A stretch of DNA of 55,005 bases. Source: CAZBRS01 sp964494475 (GTDB lineage Bacteria > Myxococcota_A > UBA9042 > CAZBRS01). The notes under the pieces are model-generated. The model was not told the origin of the DNA. It was given only the letters and a program-made list of their open reading frames with translations, and did no database searches. Location of the stretch: contig CAZBRS010000042.1 in assembly GCA_964494475.1 (NCBI GenBank), positions 1 to 55,005 of the forward strand, in the 5' to 3' direction. This document shows, in pieces, positions 48,523 to 55,005 of this stretch (positions within the stretch are counted from its first letter, which is position 1; every line of letters starts with the position of its first letter). The position numbers were made by a program, and so were the translations under genes.

Positions 48523-49332
48523 TCAGAGGGCGAGGGGAACGGCGGCGGCCTTCTTGCTCGTGTTCAAGCCGAGCACGACCGCGAAGGTGCTGAACACGGC
48601 TCCCGCGCCCAGGTACTGGGGTTCGCTGTAGCTGTACTCGAAGCTCGTCAACTCGGCGTCGAGGACGAACTCCGCCGTGTCGCCGAACTGGACGCCGAAG
48701 GCCTTGCCTTCGCCCGTCGTCTCGTCGACCAGCAGGCTCTGGAAGGCGGCCGCCAACTCCTTGGCCGCCAGGCCGCCCTCGCGCACGGGGAGGCGCGCCT
48801 CGAAGCTGATCGCGGGCAGGTCGCCGCACGCCTCGGGGGTCACGATGGAGTCGACCACGATCGAGCCCTCCAGGGTCCGGCCGTCGGGGAGGTCCAGCCA
48901 CAACGGCACCGTCGCCGCGCCCTCGGCCGCCTTGCGCCAGCCCTTCTCGTCCCGCTCCTGGGACTCGCGCTTCTTCTGGCGCTTGACGTTCTGCTCCATG
49001 GGCCCGACCTTGGCGGCCGCACCGGTGAAGCCCTCTTTCTGGTACTGCTCCTCGGTGAGCTTGTCCTTCTGGGCCTGCTCCTGGCCCGCCGCGCCCAACT
49101 GCTTCCTCGCCTCCTCGTACTTCTTCTGGGCCTCCTGGTTCTTCTTCTTGAGGCTGAAGTCGCCGGGCGCGCAGGCCTCGTCCAAGGGAGCGGCGGACGC
49201 CAGCCGTGGCACCAGCGCGGCGCCCAGGCCGGCGGCGACGACGCCCCCCAGCAGGGCTCGGCGGCTGAACGGTCCCGCCAGGGGGACCTGGGGGGCGGCG
49301 AGGACAGGCTTCGATTCGGGGCTTCCAGTCAT
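48523..49332 (-). CDS. Tat-exported protein with charged helical region, unknown function
   Basis: A 269-residue protein starting at ATG 49332 with GGGAGGA upstream. The N-terminus has a twin-arginine-like motif FSRRALLGGVVAAGLGAALV, with cleavage likely near ASAA. Residues about 55-120 are rich in Lys/Gln/Glu (KKKNQEAQKKYEEARKQLG, QEQAQKDKLTEEQYQKEG) and probably form a coiled coil. The C-terminal part has alternating strands (VPLWLDLPDGRTLEGSIVV, FGVQFGDTAEFVLDAELTSF). I do not recognise a family. Its stop is 42 nt before the ATP-grasp gene, which could modify it. Confidence 0.8.
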   Translation of the reverse strand: MTGSPESKPVLAAPQVPLAGPFSRRALLGGVVAAGLGAALVPRLASAAPLDEACAPGDFSLKKKNQEAQKKYEEARKQLGAAGQEQAQKDKLTEEQYQKEGFTGAAAKVGPMEQNVKRQKKRESQERDEKGWRKAAEGAATVPLWLDLPDGRTLEGSIVVDSIVTPEACGDLPAISFEARLPVREGGLAAKELAAAFQSLLVDETTGEGKAFGVQFGDTAEFVLDAELTSFEYSYSEPQYLGAGAVFSTFAVVLGLNTSKKAAAVPLAL

Positions 49333-49353
49333 GTGTTCCTCCCAGACAGGAAA

Positions 49354-49369
49354 GTTAGGCGCATCTAAC
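49354..49369. repeat. hairpin motif GTTAG-GCGCAT-CTAAC (copy 2)
   Basis: It lies in the predicted 5' leader of the Tat-exported gene. It shares the loop GCGCAT with the copy at 39415-39432, and both stem arms have changed together. Confidence 0.5.
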
Positions 49370-49379
49370 GCTCCTGAAC

Positions 49380-49407
49380 GGGATAGTGCCGAATGCGGGC
49401 TGCGCAA
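49380..49407 (-). promoter_or_regulatory. candidate promoter for the Tat/ATP-grasp pair
   Basis: On the minus strand, TTGCGC and TATCCC are separated by 16 nt; start near 49373, immediately before the GCGCAT hairpin. Confidence 0.4.
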
Positions 49408-49566
49408 GGGGGGGAGGGCGTCGGGCGTCGCTCGCAGGCCGAGCTTCGGCTTCTCCGGATGGAACCGTCGTCCACGCTGTCGCCGAAGCTCCAGGTCGCG
49501 CTTGGGAATGGCGTTGCGAGCGCTCGAGGAACGGTCGCCGGGGACGACGACCGCCGGGGCGTGGTG

Positions 49567-50544
49567 CTACTGGCAGACGCCGCGCGTGTCGCCCGCCAGG
49601 GTGGTGCCCAGCCCGCAGGTGCCCTGCTCGCCGAGCACGGCGCAGTCGATGAGCACGAAGCGGCCGTTCATGCAGGTCTTGATCGAGGTGCCCTCGCAGG
49701 TGTCCTGCGTGATGGGATCGCCGCTGGCCGCTCCCGTGGCGCGGCCCACGCACTCGCTGGCGATGGGCTCGCAGCCCAGCATGGTGGCGTTGCACGTGCG
49801 GTCGAAGGCAGCGCAGTCGGTGCGGTACTGAACGTCCTGGTAGCAGTTCACGAGCGTGTCGCCGTCGCAGGTGGCGCCCTGGGTGCAGCCCGCGGCGGGC
49901 GTGCCCTTGGCGATGCACTGGCCGTTCAGGCAGGACTTGTCGGCCGGGCAATCGAACTTCTGCTCTTCTTCGCCCGCGAAGCACCGCACCACCGTGTCGC
50001 CGTCGCACGCCTGGCTGTTGGCGGCGCAGGTGGTGCCCGTGGTGCAGCCCTTGCCGTCCACGCACGACATGCCGGCCGACGAGGCGCAGTCGGTCACGTG
50101 CTTGATCAGGTTCGACGCCTCGCAGTCGACCAGCGCGTCGCCCACGCAGCCACCATCGTTCGGGCTAGAGCAGGAGAAGGTCACGTTCAGGCGGTCGCAG
50201 GCCACGAACTGCTTGCACGTGGTCGACGAGGCGGCGCACTCGACCAGGCGCGCGTACTCCTTGTCGGGCGACGTGGCCATCGCGGTGTCCATGTACAGGT
50301 CGTACCAGCACTTGTCGGCGTACAGCCCGATACGCGAGTCGTTCAGGCACGCCGCGACCATCGAGCAGGTCTTGCCGATCACGCCCAGGTCGCCGGGGGG
50401 CGTGGTGGTGTCCTCGGGGGGAACGGTGTCGTCGCCGACCACGTCGGCGGTCGTGGCGTCCGACGGATCGTCGTCGCCTCCGGGACAGGCCACGCACAAG
50501 GCGAACGCCACCACAAGGGTCGCAACGGCGAGGGATCGACGCAT
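49567..50544 (-). CDS. Cys-rich lipoprotein of unknown function
   Basis: A 325-residue protein starting ATG 50544 with AGGAG upstream. The signal ends LCVACPGG, a lipobox, followed by an Asp/Thr/Pro tether. Six similar units of about 40 residues follow, each with a CxGDTLVxC-like core (CVGDALVDC, CDGDTVVRC, CDGDTLVNC, CEGTSIKTC). This repeat type is common in secreted Myxococcota proteins and is thought to be disulfide-bonded. No catalytic motif was found. Confidence 0.87.
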   Translation of the reverse strand: MRRSLAVATLVVAFALCVACPGGDDDPSDATTADVVGDDTVPPEDTTTPPGDLGVIGKTCSMVAACLNDSRIGLYADKCWYDLYMDTAMATSPDKEYARLVECAASSTTCKQFVACDRLNVTFSCSSPNDGGCVGDALVDCEASNLIKHVTDCASSAGMSCVDGKGCTTGTTCAANSQACDGDTVVRCFAGEEEQKFDCPADKSCLNGQCIAKGTPAAGCTQGATCDGDTLVNCYQDVQYRTDCAAFDRTCNATMLGCEPIASECVGRATGAASGDPITQDTCEGTSIKTCMNGRFVLIDCAVLGEQGTCGLGTTLAGDTRGVCQ

Positions 50545-50590
50545 GGGAACTCCTGATGTTGAGATTTCTGACAGAGGTAGAAGCGGGCGC

Positions 50591-50619
50591 ATGCTACTGC
50601 GCCCACCCGATCCGGTCAA
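50591..50619 (-). promoter_or_regulatory. candidate promoter for the Cys-rich lipoprotein
   Basis: On the minus strand, TTGACC and TAGCAT are separated by 17 nt; start near 50584, leader of about 40 nt. Confidence 0.55.
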
Positions 50620-50909
50620 GCGTAGAAAAGTGATGGTAACTGATTGGAGATCAGGACGGCTGGCGCAGAGGACGCATCAGCGGCCTTTCGGCCCGTGACC
50701 CGAGGCCGTCGCCCGGCCATCGTCGTCGTCGCCCGGCCACCGGTCGCGGTCGCGACTCTCCGGGGCGACGTGGGCCCGAGGCGAGTGGTCCGGAGGCCGC
50801 ACGGCCGGTGTGGGCCGCGCGGCGGGCGTGCTCGCGGGCTTCCCGGCGGGCGCCGGGCCCAGCTGCGATTGCACGGGCGATTCCGCCCGTTGCGGACCGA
50901 GACGACGAG
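50620..50909. other. gene-free stretch
   Basis: No convincing gene on either strand. It holds a GGCC-TTTC-GGCC hairpin near 50681-50692, within a 45-nt segment that is about three-quarters identical to 54800-54846. Confidence 0.5.
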
Positions 50910-52406
50910 CTAACCGGGGAACGTTGGCAGGTCCACGTGAAACGTCGTGCCCTCGCCCGGCCGGCTCTCGAACCACAAGACTCCGGCATGCTCCTTCACG
51001 ATGCCGTAGCTGATCGACAGCCCGAGGCCCGTCCCCTCGCCCTTGGGCTTCGTCGTGAAGAACGGGTCGAAGGCGCGTTCGGCGACGTCGGCGAGCATGC
51101 CGACGCCCCGGTCGGCGACCGTCAGGCGAATCCACGGGGCGCCGTCGCGCTCGAATGGCCGCGCCGTGATGTGGATGACCTTGTCGGGCGACGAGCCCGG
51201 GAACCGGTCGTTCAACGCGTCGCGCGCGTTGGTCAGCAGGTTCATGAGGACCTGCTGGATCTGCTGGCCGCGGCACCGGAGGCGCGGCAGCCCATCGGGC
51301 AGGTCGGCGCTGAGCTTTATCTGGTCCTTGCGCAGCGAGGCGTGAACGAGCGAAAGGGTGCCGGCCACCAGGGCGCCGAGGTCGGTCGGCAGGTGGTCCT
51401 CCCGTTCGCGGCGGGCGAAGGCCAGCAGGGTGCGCACGATGGTCGCCATGCGCTCGCTCTGCCGCACGATCGCCGCGGCGCAGTCGCGCGACACGGCCGA
51501 GGTGTCCGGCTCATCGAGGATGAGCTGGGCGAAGTTCATCACGATGCCCAGCGGATTGTTGATCTCGTGCGCCACCCCGCTGGCCAGCGTGCCGATGGCT
51601 TCGAGGCGCTGCGACTGGGCGACCTGGTCCTGCAGCCGTGCGCGCTCCTCCTCGGCCCGCTTGCGCTCGGTGACGTCGACCGTGAAGCCCGCGAGGTAGC
51701 GCGGCGTGCCGTCGATGACGATGGGGAACTTGGTCGTCTGGTAGGAGCGGCCCCCCAACTCTTCGTCGACCGTCACCTCCCTGCCCTCGTTCATGATGCG
51801 GATGTCGTCGGCCACCATGCGCTTGGCCAGGTCCGAGGGGAAGAGATCGTTCATGCTCTTGCCGAGCAGCTCGTCCAACGGTCGGCCGATCATCGTCTCG
51901 TAGTTCCTGCTGAGCCGCAGCGAGCGGATCTGCGCGTCCTTGAAGAACACGTAGACCGGGCTGTAGTCCAGGAAGTGCTGGAAGATGGTCTCGTTTTCGC
52001 GCAGCGCCGCTTCGGCCTGCTTGCCGGCGGTGATGTCCGTGAACGTCACCACGAAGCCGTCGCCCAGCTTGACCGCGACCGCGTGGAACCAGCGGCTCAC
52101 GTGCTCGTGCTCGTAGTAGTGCTCGTGGTTCAGGGGAACACCGGTCTCGACGACGGCCGTGTACAGGTCGAACAGCCCTTCGATGCGGGCGCCCGGCATC
52201 TCGGTGAGCAGGCGGCGGCCGAGCAGCTCGGCGCGGGTGCGGCCCACCAGGCGGGTGGCCGCCTCGTTCACCAGCCGCCACGCGAAGTCGACGATGACGC
52301 CGCGCTCGTCACGGCACGCATGGAAGGCCATGATCCCCGACAACGAGCTGTTGAGTACGCTCTCGAGCAGCGGTCCGTTCTCTTCGGGAGGAACGCCGTC
52401 GTCCAT
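50910..52406 (-). CDS. PAS-PAS sensor histidine kinase
   Basis: A 498-residue protein starting ATG 52406 with AGGAG six nt upstream. No membrane segment is seen, so it is probably cytosolic. Two PAS domains (about 15-125, ending VVTFTDITAGKQAEA, and 135-255, ending AGFTVDVTERKRAEE) precede the HisKA helix with phospho-acceptor His280 in LASGVAHEINNPLG. The HATPase has NLLTNARDAL, VADRGVGM and FFTTKPKGEGTGLGLSI. It lacks a receiver domain, and no response regulator is adjacent, so its partner is elsewhere. It is transcribed from its own promoter. Confidence 0.93.
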   Translation of the reverse strand: MDDGVPPEENGPLLESVLNSSLSGIMAFHACRDERGVIVDFAWRLVNEAATRLVGRTRAELLGRRLLTEMPGARIEGLFDLYTAVVETGVPLNHEHYYEHEHVSRWFHAVAVKLGDGFVVTFTDITAGKQAEAALRENETIFQHFLDYSPVYVFFKDAQIRSLRLSRNYETMIGRPLDELLGKSMNDLFPSDLAKRMVADDIRIMNEGREVTVDEELGGRSYQTTKFPIVIDGTPRYLAGFTVDVTERKRAEEERARLQDQVAQSQRLEAIGTLASGVAHEINNPLGIVMNFAQLILDEPDTSAVSRDCAAAIVRQSERMATIVRTLLAFARREREDHLPTDLGALVAGTLSLVHASLRKDQIKLSADLPDGLPRLRCRGQQIQQVLMNLLTNARDALNDRFPGSSPDKVIHITARPFERDGAPWIRLTVADRGVGMLADVAERAFDPFFTTKPKGEGTGLGLSISYGIVKEHAGVLWFESRPGEGTTFHVDLPTFPG

Positions 52407-52463
52407 TGTCGACTCCTGCCTGCCGCGCGCGAACCCGGGGGGAGGGTGCGATCTCCGCGGGTC

Positions 52464-52492
52464 ACGCTATCCGCTGACGGGGTTCCTGTCGA
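52464..52492 (-). promoter_or_regulatory. candidate promoter for the sensor kinase
   Basis: On the minus strand, TCGACA and TAGCGT are separated by 17 nt; start near 52457. Confidence 0.35.
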
Positions 52493-52651
52493 GATCGCAG
52501 AAGTCCGGCGAGCAGACCTGCTGATTCCATGCAGGAGAGGGGGCGTTGGCGGTTCAGGCCGAGGGCCTCGACTCGACCAGCGTGGCGCCTCGAGACGCCC
52601 TCGACGATGCGGTGCAGCACGCCGGCGCGTCGGGGGGCAGATCTTTGTTGC

Positions 52652-53377
52652 TCACGGCTCGTCCGCGTAGTGGTCGCCGTACACCTTGGCCACCTCGGCC
52701 TTGCCGGCCGGCGTGAAGTGCGGGCCGCCCAGCAGGAAGACGTCGCAGCTCGGCGCCTCGAACCTGGGGGCGGCGGTGACGAGCTCCGGGTAGGCGGCGA
52801 CCACCGCCGCGACGGCCTCGTCGATGAACGGCTGCACGATCGTCTCGTCGCTGCTCGCGGGGCCGCACAGCTGGTTCCCCGGCGCCCGCAGCATGGTGAG
52901 CAGCTCGATCCGCTTCAGGTTCGGGTACCTGGTCATCAGGTCCTCGACCACGGCCGAGAAGGCCGACGTCCATTCGGCGGCCGTCGTGTACGTCCAGTTG
53001 CAGCCCAGGAAGAGCACGCGATCCGGGTTGCCGGAGCCCGCGACGCAGGGCGAGGTGACCTCGGTCGACCACACCGGGTCGGCGGGGTCGCTCCATAGGT
53101 CGATGTAGGCGTGCAGCTTGGTGATCGCCTGCCAGCGGCCGTCGTCGACGGCGTCCTCGAACCCGGCGCCGTACCACTCGCCCACGACCGACACGCCCAT
53201 CACCTGGGTGCACGTGTAGACGGGGTGGACCGGCACGTCGTCGGCGACCTCGGAGGATTCTCCGGCGACGTCGGCGTCGGCGGGCGGGGGCAGCGAGTCC
53301 GGCGACGGATCACCGGTGCTGGAGCACGCGGTGGACACCAGGGCGATCAGGATCGTCCAGACGGCGCGATGACGCAC
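52652..53377 (-). CDS. SGNH-hydrolase-like lipoprotein
   Basis: A 241-residue protein starting GTG 53377, with GGGGA six nt upstream. The signal ends VSTACSS, a lipobox. The domain starts VMGVSVVGEWYGAGF, where an SGNH enzyme would have GDS; the later RVLFLGCNWTYT could be the third block and GGPHFTPAGKAEVAKVYGDH matches the final block with His. The nucleophile position is not convincing, so it may be inactive. Five cysteines are present. The SGNH assignment is tentative. Confidence 0.75.
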   Translation of the reverse strand: MRHRAVWTILIALVSTACSSTGDPSPDSLPPPADADVAGESSEVADDVPVHPVYTCTQVMGVSVVGEWYGAGFEDAVDDGRWQAITKLHAYIDLWSDPADPVWSTEVTSPCVAGSGNPDRVLFLGCNWTYTTAAEWTSAFSAVVEDLMTRYPNLKRIELLTMLRAPGNQLCGPASSDETIVQPFIDEAVAAVVAAYPELVTAAPRFEAPSCDVFLLGGPHFTPAGKAEVAKVYGDHYADEP

Positions 53378-53505
53378 GGCGTTCCCCTTGCGGCACCCGT
53401 AGCGGGCGTGCCCGTCAGCCTATCGGAAACGCGTCGCGTCGGCTAGCGGATGTCCAGCCAGGGCAGCGAGCGCCCGTACCACGCCACCACGCGCAGGCGA
53501 GCCCC

Positions 53506-53600
53506 TCAATGCACCCGGCTCGCCACCATCGCGAGCTTCTCGCCGCCCTCGGCCACGTCGACCGCCACCTCGCTGCCTTGCGGGATCTCGCCCGCGATCA
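53506..53600. repeat. left copy of a 95-bp direct repeat (clpB 3' end)
   Basis: It matches 54911-55005 with four differences, all at third codon positions. The toxin-antitoxin pair lies between the two copies; the right copy continues off the window. Confidence 0.85.
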
Positions 53601-53840
53601 GGCGCTTGGCCAGCTCGTTCTCGACGTGGCTCTGGATGGCGCGCTTCAGGGGCCGGGCCCCGAAGGCCGGATCGAAGCCGCGCTCGGCCAGGAAGGCGCG
53701 GGCGGCGGGGGTGAGGGTCAAGGTCACGTCGCGGTCGGTCAGGCGCTTCCTGAGGCGCGCGAGCTGCAGGTCGACGATCCGGGGGGCGCGCCGATGAGGC
53801 GGGCCACGGAGTGCTTCTCCATATACTCGGACATGTCGAG
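53506..53840 (-). pseudogene. clpB: clpB remnant with internal deletion and frameshift
   Basis: On the minus strand the segment from 53840 encodes LDMSEYMEKHSVARLIGAPP, from the Walker A/B region of the second AAA+ domain of ClpB. It then jumps, with a change of frame near 53779-53786, to RIVDLQLARLRKRL and the true C-terminus FLAERGFDPAFGARPLKRAI to SRVH. Roughly 130 residues between them are missing, as is everything upstream. The C-terminal 31 codons match the copy at the right edge except for four synonymous changes, so it is an old duplicate rather than an assembly echo. Confidence 0.75.
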
Positions 53841-53996
53841 GCAGGCGTGAATGGACCTCCGGCGCGAGGGACCGAGCAGAAGGTGCTGAACGGCGAACCG
53901 CAGTCAGAGACCATGGTCATCGAGTGCGACAACGGCGTCGCGTACGACGTGGCCGTGAAGCCGCACGTGCACGCCCCCGCCTCGGCGGCTGCCGCG

Positions 53997-54025
53997 TTGA
54001 CCAGGTCGGCCGAGGTGCATACAGT
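53997..54025 (+). promoter_or_regulatory. candidate promoter for the toxin-antitoxin pair
   Basis: TTGACC and TACAGT are separated by 17 nt; start near 54032, leader of about 20 nt with CGGAGGG. Confidence 0.6.
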
Positions 54026-54051
54026 AGGGGTGAACGGGCGCGGAGGGTGAG

Positions 54052-54288
54052 ATGTCGAAGTCCGTTGCGCTGAACCTGACCGACAAGACCTACAAGCGGT
54101 TGCAGCTCGCGGCGAAGCGCGACCAGCGCACGGTGCGCCAGGAGCTTCTGTACCTGATCGAGCAGCGCCTGCCGTACCTGCCGGAAGACCTGGCGGCCGC
54201 CGAGGCCGAGTTGCTCAAGCTGGTCGACGCGTCCAAGCTGCCTGACCCCGAGGAGGTCCGGCGCGCATCCGACGGGGGGCACGCGTGA
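54052..54288 (+). CDS. antitoxin of a VapBC-like pair
   Basis: A 78-residue protein with CGGAGGG upstream. The N-terminus SVALNLTDKTYKRLQLAAKRDQRTVRQELLYLIEQRL has a short strand then two helices, typical of ribbon-helix-helix antitoxins that bind their own promoter. The acidic C-terminus probably wraps the toxin. Its TGA overlaps the GTG of the PIN-domain toxin (GTGA), the usual coupling for such pairs. Confidence 0.83.
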   Translation: MSKSVALNLTDKTYKRLQLAAKRDQRTVRQELLYLIEQRLPYLPEDLAAAEAELLKLVDASKLPDPEEVRRASDGGHA

Positions 54289-54707
54289 TCATCGCGATCG
54301 CCGACTCCAATTGCATGATCCGCCGCTTCTTCCCGTCGCAGGGAGAGCCGGCTCCGGGGTTCAACGAGTTCTACAACAAGGCGGCCCACGGCGAAGCTAC
54401 GCTGATGGTACCGGACCACTTTTTCTACGAAGTGGCAAACTACCTTCAGCACGCCGCTAAGACAGGTGCGATTTCTCCAGATCGGGTCGCGCACTACATT
54501 GAGATACTGGAGCGCGGGCCGTGCAAACCGACATCGATGAGCCTGCTGATGAAAGAGCACGTCAAGGCGATCGACGAGGGGCTCGTCGAGCACGGCAAGG
54601 ACGCTCCGTACGTGGCCCTCGCGATGGTCACCGGACGCATGTTGTTCACGACGGATCGACCGCTGGCCAAGCGTATGCAGCGAGCTGGCATGGCCGTTGT
54701 CGCGTGA
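54285..54707 (+). CDS. PIN-domain toxin (VapC-like ribonuclease)
   Basis: A 140-residue protein starting GTG 54285. The PIN acidic residues are in place: ADSNCMIRRFF (Asp7), YEVANYL (Glu49), KDAPYVALAM (Asp106) and FTTDRPLAKRM (Asp124). VapC enzymes cleave RNA, often tRNA, using a metal ion. Middle-region codons are less G/C-rich than the neighbours, consistent with a mobile cassette. The preceding gene is its antitoxin. Confidence 0.88.
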   Translation: MIIAIADSNCMIRRFFPSQGEPAPGFNEFYNKAAHGEATLMVPDHFFYEVANYLQHAAKTGAISPDRVAHYIEILERGPCKPTSMSLLMKEHVKAIDEGLVEHGKDAPYVALAMVTGRMLFTTDRPLAKRMQRAGMAVVA

Positions 54708-54742
54708 CTCGCCGGGTCCATCGCGTTGGCGAAGGCTCTGTG

Positions 54743-54808
54743 ATGGCGAAGAAGCCGGATATCTGGGATTTCCTGTTGGTCCTCGGCGGCGCCTTCATTG
54801 GCGCGTAG
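54743..54808 (+). CDS. possible 21-residue hydrophobic small protein
   Basis: ATG 54743 has GAAGG upstream and gives a 21-residue peptide containing IWDFLLVLGGAFIGA, then TAG. It could be a small membrane peptide or the start of a longer decayed gene. It lies 35 nt behind the toxin gene. Confidence 0.4.
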   Translation: MAKKPDIWDFLLVLGGAFIGA

Positions 54809-54910
54809 GACACATCAACGGCCTTTCGTTCCGTGGGGCCGAGCATGACCAGGGGGATCCGTCGTTCGGTCCGGCCAGCCGCCTGGACGGACCTGGGTCC
54901 CGGGCGCGCC

Positions 54911-55005
54911 TCAATGCACCCGGCTCGCCACCATCGCGAGCTTCTCACCACCCTCCGCGACGTCGACCGCCACCTCGCTGCCTTGCGGGATCTCGCCCGC
55001 GATCA
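54911..55005 (-). CDS. clpB: ClpB C-terminus (gene continues past the right edge)
   Basis: Only the last 31 codons and TGA are visible: IAGEIPQGSEVAVDVAEGGE to SRVH. The protein is identical to the C-terminus of the decayed copy at 53506. ClpB is the AAA+ disaggregase that works with DnaK. Whether the rest is intact cannot be seen. Confidence 0.7.
   Translation of the reverse strand, partial: IAGEIPQGSEVAVDVAEGGEKLAMVASRVH

Noticed and set aside
49408..49566. Possible gene fragment between two minus-strand lipoprotein genes
   Set aside because: Frames on both strands are short, lack start signals and show no recognisable protein pattern.
53440..53505. Frame after the clpB-remnant TGA (RLRVVAWYGRSLPWLDIR)
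   Set aside because: It is in frame and protein-like, but ClpB normally ends at this point, the right copy has no such extension, and no SECIS-like hairpin follows.
53811..54050. 79-codon plus-strand frame before the antitoxin
   Set aside because: It crosses the clpB remnant and the promoter at 53997-54025, has no ribosome-binding site and shows no recognisable pattern.

Overview
The window is about 70% G+C with strongly G/C-ending codons. It is dominated by lipoproteins whose mature ends are Asp/Thr/Ala-rich followed by cysteine-rich repeats, MopE-type metal-binding repeats, one MYXO-CTERM-like C-terminal sorting tail, PEGA/TPR and sulfatase-modifying-factor-type envelope proteins, and PAS histidine kinases. 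That combination points to a Myxococcota (deltaproteobacterial) chromosome, probably a metagenome or draft assembly: it contains a 100-N scaffold gap flanked by an exact 55-nt duplication. No rRNA, tRNA, CRISPR array or insertion sequence was seen. Candidate promoters repeatedly fit TTGNNN - 16 to 18 nt - TANNNT, and several of them settle the choice of start codon.

Layout. 1-8451: a truncated MopE-type lipoprotein and a metallo-beta-lactamase-fold lipoprotein on the minus strand; a plus-strand cluster of FGGY sugar kinase, hybrid histidine kinase and cyclophilin; a convergent beta-helix lipoprotein. 8684-10971: a markedly A+T-richer three-gene cluster with two paralogous secreted cysteine-rich proteins of no recognised family and a LamG-like lipoprotein. 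11048-21452: a CAP-domain protein translationally coupled to a Slt-type lytic transglycosylase, then a Cys-repeat lipoprotein and a giant papain-like protease with a MYXO-CTERM-like tail. 21453-21896: a gene-free stretch packed with inverted repeats. 21897-31895: one tightly packed run (MaoC-like, SDR, Tat-exported small protein, von Willebrand A-like membrane protein, amidase/M23-like fusion, PEGA/TPR protein, FGE-like lipoprotein, YgiQ-type radical SAM), probably one operon centred on the cell envelope. 31995-46931: secreted and lipoprotein genes, a Fe-S protein and a membrane metallophosphoesterase. 46933-53377: minus-strand genes including a Tat-exported protein plus ATP-grasp pair, another cysteine-rich lipoprotein, a PAS histidine kinase and an SGNH-like lipoprotein. 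53506-55005: a decayed clpB fragment, a VapC-type toxin-antitoxin pair, and the 3' end of a second clpB copy running off the right edge.

The most exciting item is at 35050-36597 (minus): a lipoprotein with two thioredoxin-fold domains whose reading frame is interrupted by a single in-frame TGA. The TGA falls exactly where the first redox cysteine of the second domain should be (U-G-G-C aligned to C-S-H-C of domain one). The rest of that domain follows in the same frame, and a SECIS-like hairpin with a GGU apical loop lies 17 nt after the TGA. I read this as a selenoprotein. It sits downstream of a second thioredoxin-like lipoprotein and is served by a divergent promoter region with a perfect palindrome.
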